This document shows, one piece after another, positions 39,165 to 49,960 of a stretch of DNA of 64,000 nt. How positions within the stretch are numbered: the first letter of the stretch is position 1; every line of letters starts with the position of its first letter. The stretch comes from Breviolum minutum Mf 1.05b.01. Lineage: Eukaryota > Sar > Dinophyceae > Suessiales > Symbiodiniaceae. The notes beneath the pieces are model-generated. The model saw nothing but the letters and a program-made list of their open reading frames with translations. It was not told where the DNA came from and did not search any database. Location of the stretch: assembly GCA_000507305.1 (NCBI GenBank), contig DF240739.1:40407-104406 (forward strand), given 5' to 3'. The position numbers were made by a program, and so were the translations under genes.

Positions 39165-39249
39165 TTATAATTTGGCCAGATATATATATATATATATGCC
39201 ACTTCTATACCACTTATAGTCCTTGCCAATTGGATTATTAAGGGAACCA

Positions 39250-40272
39250 GGAAACTCCGTTGATTCATGTGGTCATTTCCTGTTGAGTATTCCAAGCATC
39301 AAACCTGTGGGTTTTTGGTGGGGTCAAAAAACTTGAGTTTCTTGACTTGCCAAAATCCTCGTCGAAAGGGACGCAGCTTGATTGCGCAGAAAGCACTACC
39401 GGCTCCAGTGCCTTTGGTTTTGTTGGATAGTTGGACTGTTGTCAGGAGCTGTTTTGTTGGACCCCTCAGCACCTAAACCCTTAAACCTATGTTCCTATAT
39501 AGACCTTATTTAGGCCTAAACAAGGCTCATTATTTGGGTACCTAAAATTTTTGAGTACCAACAGTTGGGTGAAATTCCCCAGAACGGACCAACCAACGGT
39601 TCTGGTGTTGTGTCTTGTTGAAGTTTTCCGAGTGATTTGGTCGAAGAGGTCTTCGAACCTCCTCAAATCTCATATGGCAAGTGAGCGGGGGACATTCTAG
39701 ATGGGAACATTTTCGCAGGTTTAGCGACTGGGGGGTAACGGGAAGAGCATGAAAAATAAACTGAATCCTAGAATTGGGGTCGAGTTGTGAAAAATGTTTA
39801 CCATTACTTGGGATGATGATCCAACTAGTTGTTGGTTTCAACAAATCATGGATAACCCACTTGCAGAGGCTTTGGCTGGACGTAAAGATTCAAGGACTTG
39901 TTTTGTACTTAGACATTTTGTCACTTCTTTTGATAGGAAAACCTTGCACCATCTAGTAGATGTACTAAACCTGTCGCAACTACCGGGATTCGCTGCAAAG
40001 ATATCCTTTTATTTCTGGAAGTACAGTATTTCATTAGAACTAGGTACCTTGGATCTACCCCCCAGCCAGTAACAATTACCACCAGGATTATTGCATTTTT
40101 TGTTTGGGAATTCCGCACTAAGCCTTTATTTGCCACTGCTGCTCGGTGGGGGTAGATCCAACATTTATCCTTTAACCTACCCAAATGCATCCAAGTCCGA
40201 ACGGTTCTTCTTTTTTTTGGGAGTTTCCAAGGAGAGAGAGAAATCTGAGATGAAACAACAACAGTAAATCCA

Positions 40273-40273
<1 letters not shown>
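39250..40273 (+). other. Stretch with two orphan open frames
   Basis: At 39270-39470 a frame holds NPRRKGRSLIAQKALPAP. At 39794-40069 a longer frame begins MFTITWDDDPTSCWFQQIMD and continues NPLAEALAGRKDS. Either could contain an exon, with acceptors such as TTGCGCAG|AAAG (39389). Neither is recognised. A family H-like end (GGTACCTAAAATTTTTGAGT) is at 39537. Confidence 0.35.

Positions 40274-40349
<76 letters not shown>
40274..40349. repeat. (CAA)n microsatellite
   Basis: About 23 near-perfect CAA units. The Cys-rich and Val-rich frames across it are artefacts. Confidence 0.9.
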
Positions 40350-40695
40350 CAAAATCAACAACAACACCTATCCTTACACAGTTCCCAAAACAAAGAAATC
40401 AAAGAAAACTTGTTTTGCCTCCATGTGTTAACCGTTAGCGCCAAGGAATGAGAAAGTGCTGGTGCCTTCAGGGCGTTGACTTTCGCAGCTGGGAGAAATT
40501 GGGGAAAAGCCCTCCGAGACTCGTGTCGACCCGAGCTGATCAAAAGAGCTTTTTTTTTGGAGCTGATGCGAGTAATTTCAGCTTAGAAGAGATGTAGTGG
40601 ATGTAGTGGGCAAGTTTTTGAGCCAAATGTCGCTGAGATCTCTTCAGTACATGTATTCCGCTCGTGTTGTTGTTGTGGTTTTGGGTTTTTCAATC
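40350..40695. other. Non-coding stretch
   Basis: Nothing recognised. Confidence 0.35.
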
Positions 40696-40799
40696 TGGGT
40701 GTTTCCAAAAATAATGGTATCCCCAAATCATCCAGTTTAATAGGGTTTTCCATTATAAACCATCCATTTTGGGGTACCCTTATCTTTGGAAACACCCAT
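40696..40799. repeat. MITE family G, copy 4
   Basis: TGGGTGTTTCCAAAAATAAT at the left and TTATCTTTGGAAACACCCAT at the right. The cleanest copy of this family. Confidence 0.8.
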
Positions 40800-40947
40800 T
40801 ATTTTAATGTAGAACTTTTGGATAGACACCCATCACCGTGATTGTGCATGAAGAGATCTGACCCAAAAGTTGCCCAAATTGTTTTCGAATCACTATTTTT
40901 TGGGGTTATGTTTATGTTGGGAGAGGACTCGAGTTGACTATAGATTG

Positions 40948-41045
40948 CTGGGTGGTGGTTTCAAATATTTTTAAATTTCCAACCCAACCTGGGGAAATGA
41001 TCCAATTTGATTAATATTTTTCAGATGGGTTGAAACCACCAACTA
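40948..41045. repeat. MITE family A, copy 6
   Basis: CTGGGTGGTGGTTTCAAATA at the left and GGGTTGAAACCACCAACTA at the right, with AATGATCCAATTTGATTAAT inside. Confidence 0.8.
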
Positions 41046-42587
41046 TGGTTAATTGTGCTATCAATTGATGAAATGCTTGCCTTTGCAGAGTGATGGTTTT
41101 ATGGATGTTGCTTGCCAAAAACTGCATGTCGTTTTTTTTTAATCCCTGCCATTTTCAGAAGGTCATTGGAAAAGAGTTGCAGTTGCCACATTTTGTTCCT
41201 CATGACTTTCTAGGTCGGACGATGAACCTTTTTTTTTGATGATCAGTTTTATAAGCATCATGATTTTGGACATATGTTCTTATTTGGTCAAGAATCGCAA
41301 TAAGCAACCCCAAATTACTGCATATGTTTTGTTGTTTGATCAGCATGGCAAGAAAACATGATCAATTCAAGATGTTTTACCCATTGAACACGAGGGATTT
41401 TCATTGTTATGTCGGTGCACCAGAAGAGATCCCAATTCCCAATCATTATAGCCACTGCAAAGTGCATAAAACTACCATAGTTTCTGCAATCCTTGTCCTA
41501 ACTTGATTCATTGACTCATTGACTAACAAGTTCCAAACAAAGGTCGCACATTTAGAAATTTCCCAACCTGGGTGGGGGTTTGAGTGGTTTTCTATCGAAG
41601 TTATGAAACTGTAAGATAAACAGAGTTATCTTTTCTAATACAATGAAGTTACTTTGATTTCTTTTCAGAAATCAAAATGCCCACTTCCTAGTTGACCCAA
41701 TACAAAAAGAACAAAAAAACCAAGAAAAATCAAAGAAGAAATGGGACCTTTCAGAGTGAAATGAAACTTTTTCAGCAGCTGGTGACCACCAAGGCGTGTG
41801 AACAAAAAAATACATGGTGACAACTTAGCACATCTTAAGAAATTTTCCTAAAAACCTTAGACCTTTTTTCGAATGTCAAGATTGCGGGTGGGTTTGTTTG
41901 GACCTTATGTTCCGCGTTCCGTGGAACGTCACGTCCACCTGAAGCTTGTAGGCTCGATTCAGGATGGGAGAAATTCAGGAACCCTGCAGCTCGGAGCATA
42001 CGGGTTGATACACAACAGCCTGCAACAGGTTGGGATGGTTGGATCCAAACTGCTGATGTTTTATTTTTTCCTTGGATGAAGATCCGAAAAATCTCGAACA
42101 TTTTTCGATTCTTAAGGCAGATTTTCTCCAATGCTTTTGGTGAAGGAAGACATGTTCTTTGTTTGCCAAATGGCAGTGTAGCAAGATGATTCAACCCATG
42201 CAATTTCAATGACGTGAAACTAGCATAGAAGAAAACCACACAACCCACCAGCAAAACACACACACAATAGCACAACTTTAGCCTACAGACATTGGATATA
42301 TCATTTATTTTGGAGTATATAGCTCATGTTGACGAATCATTTGGTACTTCTGCAATGAACAGAAGGCTTGAGTTGTATTTCTGTTTTGCATTGCATTTGT
42401 TCTGATATTAATTTTGAGCTTTGGTGCTTTACAAATTCGTCAGCCCAAAAGGTGTGAGCCCTGGAAAAAATCCGCTGCCAGCCCGCCATGTCGGATGCCG
42501 AGCGGCGGCAGTTTACATGGAGAAAGTCTTCGGACAAAGCTGTCCGAGGATGACGAGTATCCCCCCAATATACACATCTTGGGCCCC
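41046..42587. other. Long stretch without a firm gene
   Basis: Open frames at 41873-42079 (+) and 41835-42275 (-) are unrecognised. At 42470-42560 a + frame reading MSDAERRQFTWRKSSDKAVR is exon-like, but two other frames are also open. No repeat pair is seen. Confidence 0.35.
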
Positions 42588-42606
42588 ACTACTACTACTG
42601 CTACTA

Positions 42607-42704
<98 letters not shown>

Positions 42705-42708
42705 ACAA
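42588..42708. repeat. Compound (CTA)n(CTG)n microsatellite
   Basis: About 21 CTA-type units followed by about 18 CTG units, with a sharp switch at ACTCCTGCTG (42650-42660). Frames across it give homopolymers of Leu, Thr/Ala or Val and are not taken as protein. Confidence 0.9.
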
Positions 42709-43940
42709 CTATCCTTGCCTTCCCCTGTCTTCTTCTTTGTTCCACATGGGGAAATCTACAAGCAATCAATTCTTTTTCATTTGATTGGGATCGAGCAGCG
42801 GTCTACCTACCCCAATGCCACCGCCCTCGACAAGAGATAAGACAGGCGATGAAGGGAGAAGTCATTGGCGAATGATCCCTTAATAGATCTTAATAGGGGT
42901 ACAGTAGTGGCTAGGAGGAGGGCAGATCAATCCATCCAAAAGATGTATTGAAATAACCCAGTGATAGCTTGTGAAGTAAACCACCTCTTAAGTGTTGCAA
43001 GATAATGATGAAAAGTTTCAAAGGGCATGTGTAAATTTAAAATCAATAAATTCATTGTTTCATTATTTGTTATTTCGCGCCACATTTGCATGATATGACC
43101 ACCCCATAACCCCACAAACCATTAATTTCAAATCATTTTGGCATGTTTTTCTTGAAATTGATTTCCAAGCATATTTACTTAGAGTTTCTTTGAGTTGCAA
43201 TCAAATTTGATTTACAATACATAGGTCTACCAAACCAATTCTTTGCGTAGAAATGGTATCAATGGGCAGGTTGGCTGCTGGAAAATTGGTAGGGAAGTCT
43301 AAGCATTATTTGTTCAAGCTGGCAATTTATCGTAGGAGAGTAACGAGGAACAGCAACCGGAATCACCATTTATTTGTCTATTGATTGCTCATGAATGACC
43401 TCGCTGGAGACGTCAGATGCGGGTCACAAACACCCAATTTATATACAAAACTGGGGGAGCAGGTTCCCCAGTTTCACCCGTAGTTGGGCATCCAGGCGCG
43501 CCAACCATCTGGTGAAATCACAACTGTTAATACCTGTAATAACCATCGGACTGTCAAGATGTTGAGACAAGAAATATACAGGTCTAATATAGATTGGATC
43601 GCTATAGGTTGTGTTTGGAAAAATCATGGTGAGTGATATTAAATCTGGATGCTTGGGGATATGATCCATTTTCTTTGACATCGTTGTAATATCATGTATA
43701 TGAATGAAATTGGATCATTGTCTAAAGGATGTAAGGAGGTGATATCTACATTATCTACTGTACTCATCCAAGCTAATCTCCCCTCAAAGCGGAAAAAACA
43801 AGGCCAGAAAACGTCAAGGGGAAAATGGAGGGATGAATAACCACGTATTAGACCCTTGTTTCTGGCAGGTGTATCATTTTGAAGAGCTGGGTTGAAGCCA
43901 TCTTTATTTAGTTTAGGCGATTAGTGTTGATGGTTCATAT
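42709..43940. other. Long stretch without a firm gene
   Basis: A + frame ending at TGA 42873-42875 reads CHRPRQEIRQAMKGEVIGE and might be a terminal exon. The rest, including 43100-43900, shows no repeat pair or motif. Confidence 0.35.
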
Positions 43941-43943
43941 GAT

Positions 43944-44204
43944 ATGTTTGTCGACTGCGCGTGTATGAAAAAACCTGTTCATGCACGTCCAGAATTTCAA
44001 AAGAAAATCCCTTTCCACTTTCCACCAGGAGTTTTGGACCCAATGGATTCCAATCAACTGGAAGAAGCAAAGATGGGTCTCTTGCTGGAAAAGATTGACA
44101 TGTCCTGGAAGTGTCACCTCGAAAACTGGTTCAGGAAAAAACACATCAGGACTGAAATCCAGCAAAAATGGTCTTGTTTCAGAGAAATCCAGATTGTGCA
44201 TTGA
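43944..44204 (+). CDS. Putative exon, unidentified
   Basis: The frame reads MFVDCACMKKPVHARPEFQK and later MDSNQLEEAKMGLLLEKIDM. TTTCCACCAG|GAG at 44029 is a possible internal acceptor. A second frame is also open here, so only the presence of coding-like sequence is suggested. Confidence 0.35.
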   Translation: MFVDCACMKKPVHARPEFQKKIPFHFPPGVLDPMDSNQLEEAKMGLLLEKIDMSWKCHLENWFRKKHIRTEIQQKWSCFREIQIVH

Positions 44205-44689
44205 GGATGATATTTTTTTTGTCAAAAACATGGCTGGAAAACACATCATTATCATTGCTTTCCGGTGAATTGCCATAGGAATCGATTCTTTGAAGCTATT
44301 CCAGCTATCATGTTGTTATTGGACAAGTACTCAGTTTCGACCTATCACCTATCATGGTGGATGATTTACTTCCTTTTTGGACTCTAAAAGTTTGGTGCAT
44401 TTTGGTGAATTTTTGGTTCATGGCAAATTAGTATTGCTAGTACGTATGCATGGCTAAAAGTATATATCTACAAATATATGGTGGAAATGAGATATTCAGC
44501 ATCTATATATTATATATATAATCAAGTTTATATCACATCACTGTAAGATGCAAGCTCCTTTGATGAATGAATGAATCAACCATCTAAATTTGTGTCTCAA
44601 ATTTCCGTATCCTTAAAAAATCCATTTGAATTCGAAAAATGCAATCCCAGCATGTTTTGCAGTCGCAAAAAAAAAACTCAGAAAAAAAA

Positions 44690-44874
44690 GGGTCTGATTC
44701 TGCGGCTTTCACACACACCAGCTTGGATGGATTTTGGGAGCGACACCGAGGTCATTGGAGTAATTTTTCTCCTTTACCACGTGGTGCCAAAGCTTTAGCT
44801 CAAGATGCTGTGGACTGTGTGAAGTACATGGCGCAGGAGGTCCCCTTAGCTCCACCGGCGAGAGGTTGCATGTG
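44690..44874 (+). CDS. Putative terminal exon, unidentified
   Basis: The frame reads AAFTHTSLDGFWERHRGHWS and ends QEVPLAPPARGCM before TGA at 44873-44875. Amino-acid usage is protein-like, but no family is recognised and the acceptor is not clear. A family F element starts about 50 bases on. Confidence 0.35.
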
Positions 44875-44926
44875 AAACTTCTGGACGTTTTGGGGGTGAG
44901 TTTGACCCATGTTTTTTAAGGAATTT

Positions 44927-45034
44927 ACACTCCCTGAAACTAACAGCCAAAGCACCTGAAAATAGGCCATCCCAGCTGGAAACTGGTATTCCAACCATCC
45001 ATTTTTAGGTGCGAACTGTTTGTTTGACGGAGGG
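44927..45034. repeat. MITE family F, copy 3
   Basis: CACTCCCTGAAACTAACAGC at the left and AGGTGCGAACTGTTTGTTTG at the right. CAACCATCCATTTT is the reverse complement of the core in copy 1. Confidence 0.75.
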
Positions 45035-45181
45035 TATATACAAAACCCACCATCGATGCTAGGGAATTGTAACCGAGTAACATATCTGAAAATCGAACAC
45101 AAGAAGTGTAGTCAAATGAGAGTCGGTGCATTTTCACAGGGTGAAGTGGCACTTGTTGTTTCTGTTTGTTTCTGTCATGGC

Positions 45182-45290
45182 AGTTTTCATTTGACCATGG
45201 ATGCAAAAAAAGCACTGGCGGCAGAAATGGCACTTTGCATTCAACAGCCAAAGACATATATGAGAGTTGAGCAAAAGGTCCATGAAAGGG
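45182..45290 (+). CDS. Putative exon, unidentified helical protein
   Basis: After TCATGGCAG|T the frame reads FHLTMDAKKALAAEMALCIQ and then QPKTYMRVEQKVHER. An amphipathic Ala/Lys/Glu helix. No family is recognised. Confidence 0.35.
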
Positions 45291-45339
45291 GTTTCCTTTG
45301 CGTAAGCCTTTGGGTATGCAATTAACAGTCTCGGCTAAA

Positions 45340-45800
45340 GTTTTTTTTTCTGAAATGGCGAAATATTTTTTTTCTGGCTAAAGTTTTGGCGAAAGTTCAT
45401 GTACACATGTCTAAATTGCATTGTAGATATTTGTACTTAGTGTTTATTATGTATATATGTATCATTTGGTAAAAACTATTGGGGGATTTTTCGCGAAAGT
45501 TTGGCGAAAGTTTTGCTAAAGCCTTGGCGAAAGACGACCTTCATTTGAAGGCTAGGTGGCCTAAACTGTGGACTTCTTGTGTCAGAACTGACCGATGAAG
45601 GTAAGCAAGGACCAACATCTTAAAGCGGAACGTAAATGTTTAAGCGCAGCTGCCGCAGAATGAAGTGTGACGAGGGATCAGACGCCTGGAACAATTTGAG
45701 GATATCACACATCCACGTTTTTCTTTAAAATTTTCGCCAACATGTACCGCGAAAGAAAAACATGGAGTTCGCGAAAGTTCGGCGAAAGATTTTTTTTGGC
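45340..45800. repeat. GGCGAAAGTT short-repeat clusters
   Basis: Variants of GGCGAAAGTT or GCGAAAGTTTGGCGAAAG occur in two clusters, about 45340-45540 and 45745-45800, separated by about 200 bases of unrelated sequence. They look like a degenerate minisatellite. No partner is seen elsewhere. Confidence 0.55.
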
Positions 45801-46273
45801 GAAGATGACGTTTTCCATATGAAAGAACTTAGAACAGCCCTCAGTTATGGATTTTATGGAGTCCCCTTGTGCATCACCTTTGGGGTTTTCCATTTTGACA
45901 CTTGAGTTTGTGCACTGAAGTTACTATATACTGGTAGTATCAGTGACATTGAGATGTTGTTGCTTTTTTGGTGAGTCAATCACTCTTTAAACACAGAAAT
46001 TTAGACATTTTGCCCTTTTAAACTAGGTGCCATCATCAAATATGAAAGACAAAGAAAGTCCCAAGAACACCAATAAAAGAAAGAATAAACAACAACACCA
46101 AAAATAAACATGTTTTTTTCAAAACAACCCCGTTGAATTTTGACACCAAACAGACGTTGTCCAGCTAGTCCAGCTTTCCGCCTCCGGTTGATCACCGGGT
46201 CCACATCCAGTCATCTAGTTGTTATCTTCTAAGGTTTTATGTCTGAATGAGAATATGAGATCGAAGCAAGGAA

Positions 46274-46362
46274 CTGTTGATGGCTTAAATCCTGCACCAC
46301 CAAGGATGATGATTATCCCACTAATTATATCCCAGGTGGTGCAGGATTTCCTCCATCAACGG
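46274..46362. repeat. MITE family S
   Basis: CTGTTGATGGCTTAAATCCT at the left, GGATTTCCTCCATCAACGG at the right, and an inner pair GCACCACC / GGTGGTGC. A related fragment (ACTGTTGATGGCTCACCAGG) lies at 55870. Confidence 0.75.
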
Positions 46363-46392
46363 ACTAACCTTCCAATTTTAAAGACTCAAATC

Positions 46393-46503
46393 TCATAGGA
46401 TCCATGGGACTGGTACATTTGCCGACATGACTACTACGTAGGTGATTTATTGGATCAGTTAGTACGTAAATGTATATCAGAGGTCCCAAACAGATCCCAT
46501 GGG
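46393..46503. repeat. MITE family B, copy 5
   Basis: TCATAGGATCCATGGGACTG at the left and CAAACAGATCCCATGGG at the right. Confidence 0.65.
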
Positions 46504-46574
46504 TTTGCTTTGAAATGTGGTTATTTCTGTCGTCATAGTTGACCAATATCTTTATTGGCCAAACAAAACGTGTT

Positions 46575-46674
46575 GATTATAACCCATAAGTACCCACTAT
46601 ATAGGGAAATATAGGGCTTACATAGGGATTCTCCATAGGGGTACGTTGGTAGGGGTACATCCAACTATCCCCTA
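46575..46674. repeat. Repeat family N, copy 2
   Basis: Matches 25540-25629 from GATTATAACCCATAAGTACC to CATCCAACTATCCCCT, with an eight-base internal expansion (AGGGAAAT). Confidence 0.7.
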
Positions 46675-46805
46675 TGTGATTTTTGTTCCCTACCCTTGCT
46701 AGGCCTTGATCGATGACAAGCTGGCCATGGCTGAAGTTTCAGGGCCTGCTGAATATTTGGTCGACGCTTGGTGTCAGATTGATGTTGCACATTGTATTAT
46801 TTTAC

Positions 46806-46901
46806 CTGGGTGGTGCTTTCAAAAAAAATACGTTCACCCCTATTTGGATAAGATTCCCATTTTGACTAATATTTTTCAGATGTGTTGAAACCACCAACTA
46901 G
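46806..46901. repeat. MITE family A, copy 7
   Basis: CTGGGTGGTGCTTTCAAAAA at the left and TGTTGAAACCACCAACTAG at the right, with TTTTGACTAATATTTTTCAG inside. Confidence 0.75.
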
Positions 46902-48334
46902 TTTACTATCTTGCATGTCTTGCAGTTCAGATATTGATTGTAGGAATCAACATGTTCATGCCAACTAACATGCATTTTTTTCTGCATGGTCAAATTGATC
47001 AAGAAATTGCAAATGTGTGACTGGAAAAAAGTGCGGGGATTGTGATATTTATGGCCTTATTCTCGGTGCTACTTTCAAAGTGAGATTGTAACCAGGTAAA
47101 TGTCAGCATCTCTGTTGGTAGATCCGATTTTGTTCAGCTTCGGAAGTGTTTTTGCTTTGTCAAATGGAGAGTCAGGTCTGTCACTAAGTAGTGGTCTACT
47201 TGAATTCAAATATGCTTGCAAAGGCTGTTGAGAAGGAAATTCAAGTACTTGGAACTTGATTCTTTTCAGCTTGTCTTGCTCTTCATCTTGTCCTAAATGC
47301 TGGTTTCAATCATCTTTGATGTTTACACCAATCGTGCGAAGATGATCCAATTTTGCTTTGTATTCTTCTAATGGAGTGTCCCACCAGGTAGATTCTGTTA
47401 GGAAAAGCAATATTTAAGACTTGCATATTTTTTGTTTTTCCTAACTGCTTCAACGTCACCAACACGAAAACGAGACTCGGATTGTTTTCAACATCATTTG
47501 ATCAATGAAAAATAATCCTGGTTGCTTAGGGTATACGAGAATTATACTACCCAGTTACGGGTGGATTATAACAAACCATGCATTATAAGGACCCAGGATC
47601 CATATATTAAACAGCCAGTATAAGGAACAATTTCCGTGGCTCATTTGCAGTGGCCTTAGGATAATAGTCAACTACAAGCTCATGCGCCTGGCATCACCTT
47701 CCGTTTTAGCACCTTGGCAAGTGAAGGTGATGAACTATAAATCAGCAAGAGATGAGCAGTGACCAGTTGAGCCTCTGGTTATTTGCTGTGTTTTTTCGGG
47801 ATTATTACTACCCAGTTATATAGGGATTCTAGGATATAGCAAGGTAGAGCATGGTCCTTGCTTCAATAGGGATGAAACATGCCCCACCTGTTGGTCCTTG
47901 GTCCGTGGTATTTGGCTGAGATTTTGATCCCTGTGTTTGATGCAAAGTGTGTTTTTATCAGACCAACTGCGTCTACTTATACTACTTGAAACCTTTCAGT
48001 TTGTACCAAGAATATGGCAACAAAAACCAACCAGCACCATCCTTTCGGGGTGTTTTTTTTTGAAGCCTAAAGTTACGTTGTTTAGTGGCAGCCCAACTCC
48101 CATCCATTTGGCACCCCTTTTTGGAGGCTCCAGGGTCCAGCTGAAAAACCTTAAACAAAACCATGGAAATTCTTTTTTTGGGACCCAAGTTTAACCTTGT
48201 CGAGTTGATCAAGTGATGGAATGCTGAAGGGTTAACTCCAGAGTTTTATCATACTAAACTTGCGAAAAACTACGTACCAATCAACCAACAACAGCAACAA
48301 AAACAAATCACCGGAAAAAGGGAGTGTGAACAAA
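46902..48334. other. Long non-coding stretch
   Basis: Patches at 47525-47630 and 47810-47870 share ATTATACTACCCAGTTA with 50688-50704, so a further decayed repeat family is present. A GGCACCCCTTTTTGGAGG patch at 48109 resembles the element at 61184-61262. No exon is seen. Confidence 0.35.
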
Positions 48335-48438
48335 AACAAGTTTTCTTTTAACATTTTGACCCCAATACATGGGAAATATGATCCAATTTGACTAATATGT
48401 TCATATTTGTCAAGCAGGTTGGTTCAACCACCACCTAG
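48335..48438. repeat. MITE family A, truncated copy
   Basis: Keeps ATGATCCAATTTGACTAATA and the right end GGTTCAACCACCACCTAG but has lost a recognisable left end. It abuts the family I MITE. Confidence 0.55.
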
Positions 48439-48444
48439 ATATTT

Positions 48445-48551
48445 TTGGGAAAATTATAGCGACCTCAGCCAAGGTCACCCCAAATGGTGGTTTAGGAAGG
48501 GAATCCAAAATGCCCTTAATTCAGGTTTCGGAATTATAGTAATTTGCCCAG
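48445..48551. repeat. MITE family I, uninterrupted copy
   Basis: TTGGGAAAATTATAGCGACC at the left, CCAAATGGTGGTTTAGGAAG inside, and ATTATAGTAATTTGCCCAG at the right: 107 bases. It is the reference that confirms the reconstruction of the 111-base MITE carrying the two LINE insertions. It ends 16 bases before the ATG of the next exon. Confidence 0.8.
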
Positions 48552-48566
48552 AGTTTTTATTCCAAA

Positions 48567-48680
48567 ATGTCTCAAGGTAAAGATTTAGCAGATCGCGATG
48601 ACTTGGGTGAACTGGCAGCCTTTGGTAGTGTCGTACTGGGTATCGATGAAGGGGATGGATGCTTGGTGAAGATGGTGGAG
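48567..48680 (+). CDS. Putative first exon of a helical, charged protein
   Basis: ATG at 48567 opens 38 codons up to GTGGAG|GTATGG at 48681. The product reads MSQGKDLADRDDLGELAAFG and then SVVLGIDEGDGCLVKMVE. Good composition, a clean ATG and a GT donor make this a likely gene start. The exons at 49096, 49221, 49550, 51280 and 58101 follow on the same strand and may belong to one gene, although their phases are not all checked. Confidence 0.5.
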
Positions 48681-49095
48681 GTATGGCGTTGTTGGGGGGG
48701 GGGGCAGTTGAAGGGGTGGTTTCTTGAAGAAATTCACCCCTGAAGTTTAACAGTTCGCCCCTGAAAAATGGTGGTTGGAAGACGATCCTTTCATTGGGAA
48801 GGTAACTTTTCAGGCTCAAACCGTAGGACAATAATCTTTGATTTTAATAAAACCTCCTGATACCATGCAACTGATAAGGTGTCATTTATCTACATGTAAT
48901 GTACTTATTATATAACTTATAACTATACGTGTTTGTTCTATGTATGCACATACTTGGATCTTCCACCTATGCAACATGTTTGCCTTTTGTTTGTTGGTCG
49001 TAGGTGAGCAGACCAAACATTCAAAAAACACTTGGAGCACCTTTTGTCTGAAAAAACACTCCACCAACTGGATGTTTTGAAAACCTTCCCATCAG

Positions 49096-49149
49096 CGACG
49101 ACGACGGATATTGTGTGCTGAGGATGGCTCCGTGCCCAAAACCCTTCGG
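49096..49149 (+). CDS. Putative internal exon
   Basis: Acceptor CCATCAG|CGAC and donor TTCGG|GTGAGA. It reads DDDGYCVLRMAPCPKPFG. Short, with canonical borders. Function unknown. Confidence 0.4.
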
Positions 49150-49220
49150 GTGAGATGCGTTTTTTACCCATGGAGATTTCAGGGGTCCTAGTGCTGTCCC
49201 GGACGGGTGCGGAACAGCAG

Positions 49221-49300
49221 CGCGAGGCGGAAAATCCGCGGGTGGAAAGCCTTGGAAGAATATGCAAAACTACTGGCAGTTTCGGAAGAAAAATCTGATG
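49221..49300 (+). CDS. Putative internal exon, amphipathic helix
   Basis: Acceptor AACAGCAG|CGCG and donor GATG|GTGGGT. The frame reads RRKIRGWKALEEYAKLLAVS and then EEKSD, a basic-then-acidic helix. Two other frames are also open in this stretch, but this one is the most protein-like. Confidence 0.45.
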
Positions 49301-49549
49301 GTGGGTGACTTCCATTTTTTTATATATAGGCTGTAATCGTATTTGACCAACATAGAGTACATGGTGCTGTAAACACAGCAAAGTGCAAAATCATGAAAGA
49401 GTGAAATATATTTCAAGAAATCAAATGAAATGTCTATATAGATCAGCATTTATCATAGATTTTCTTATGTGTGGTTTGTGTTCTATATAGTTCTCATTGA
49501 ACATGATGAATATCCCCAATATCTTTGAAGGAACATCAAAAAATGCTAG

Positions 49550-49638
49550 GCCCAAGAGGAGCGAAGGCGAAGAAAAGACGAGGCAGAACGACATCAACGT
49601 GATTTGGAGGCCGGACGTCCTTGGAGTTGGAGTCATCA
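49550..49638 (+). CDS. Putative internal exon, coiled-coil-like
   Basis: Acceptor AATGCTAG|GCC and a consensus donor CATCA|GTAAGG. It reads AQEERRRRKDEAERHQRDLE and then AGRPWSWSH. The heptad-like Glu/Arg pattern suggests a coiled coil. A family R MITE begins nine bases after the exon. Confidence 0.55.
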
Positions 49639-49647
49639 GTAAGGTCT

Positions 49648-49770
49648 CTAGGGATCCTGGCTCACCTTATTAGAGGATTCATGGGCCATTGGGTTTCTAC
49701 AGACCAAAAATGCGTAGGGTCATTTAGGAATTCATGAAACCATTCTCAGAAGGTGAGCTAGGATACCTAG
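49648..49770. repeat. MITE family R
   Basis: CTAGGGATCCTGGCTCACCT at the left and AGGTGAGCTAGGATACCTAG at the right, about 20 bases of imperfect inverted repeat. It lies at the very 5' end of the intron that starts at 49639. Confidence 0.7.
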
Positions 49771-49831
49771 GTTCGGTGGTTGTTTCCAGATGTTTTTCAG
49801 TGTATTCTTCATTGATTCATAGTTACTTGGT

Positions 49832-49960
49832 CTAGGTGGTGGTTTTACAATAGTTTTATATTCATTGTTCTCCGTGAAATTTGGGAGCAGCACCAATGTT
49901 GACTATATTTATATTATTTGCTTTGTTTTTTGTTTCAGGTGGGTGGGTTGAGACCAGCAA
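49832..49960. repeat. MITE family A, degenerate copy
   Basis: Left end CTAGGTGGTGGTTTTACAAT; the right part GTGGGTGGGTTGAGACCAGC is only weakly similar to the family end. Confidence 0.45.

Larger units (their letters stand above)
26564..39179. repeat. MITE family I, host of both LINE insertions (interrupted)
   Basis: The pieces 26564-26581, 27931-28008 and 39165-39179 join to 111 bases once the two insertions and one copy of each duplication are removed. Ends are CTGGTCAAATTATA and TATAATTTGGCCAG, perfect inverted repeats save one base. Both outer ends lie in (TA)n. The uninterrupted relative at 48445-48551 is 107 bases and has the same block order (AAATTATAGCGACC, CCAAATGGTGGTTTAG, AATTTGCCCAG). 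Confidence 0.85.
26487..39249. repeat. MITE family J, outer layer of the nest (interrupted)
   Basis: Left remnant GGTTCCCATGGTAGGTGGG through GGTGATATATA (26487-26563) and right remnant CACTTATAGTCCTTGCCAAT to AAGGGAACCAG (39186-39250) correspond to the two ends of the intact copy at 24053-24180 read on the other strand. The middle is expanded by (TA)n and interrupted by everything from 26564 to 39179. The left limit may overlap repeat K by about ten bases. Confidence 0.6.

Noticed and set aside
26564-39179. One giant DNA transposon with CTGG terminal inverted repeats carrying all ORFs
   Set aside because: The inverted repeats belong to a 111-bp MITE that was split by two LINE insertions, as the two 16-base duplications and the intact copy at 48445-48551 show.
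39921-40367. 148-codon - strand frame with a long poly-Cys run
   Set aside because: Produced by the (CAA)n microsatellite; not a cysteine-rich protein.
42414-42875. Frames of 109-153 codons across the triplet tract
   Set aside because: Most of the length is homopolymer from (CTA)n(CTG)n; only the last few codons could be an exon.
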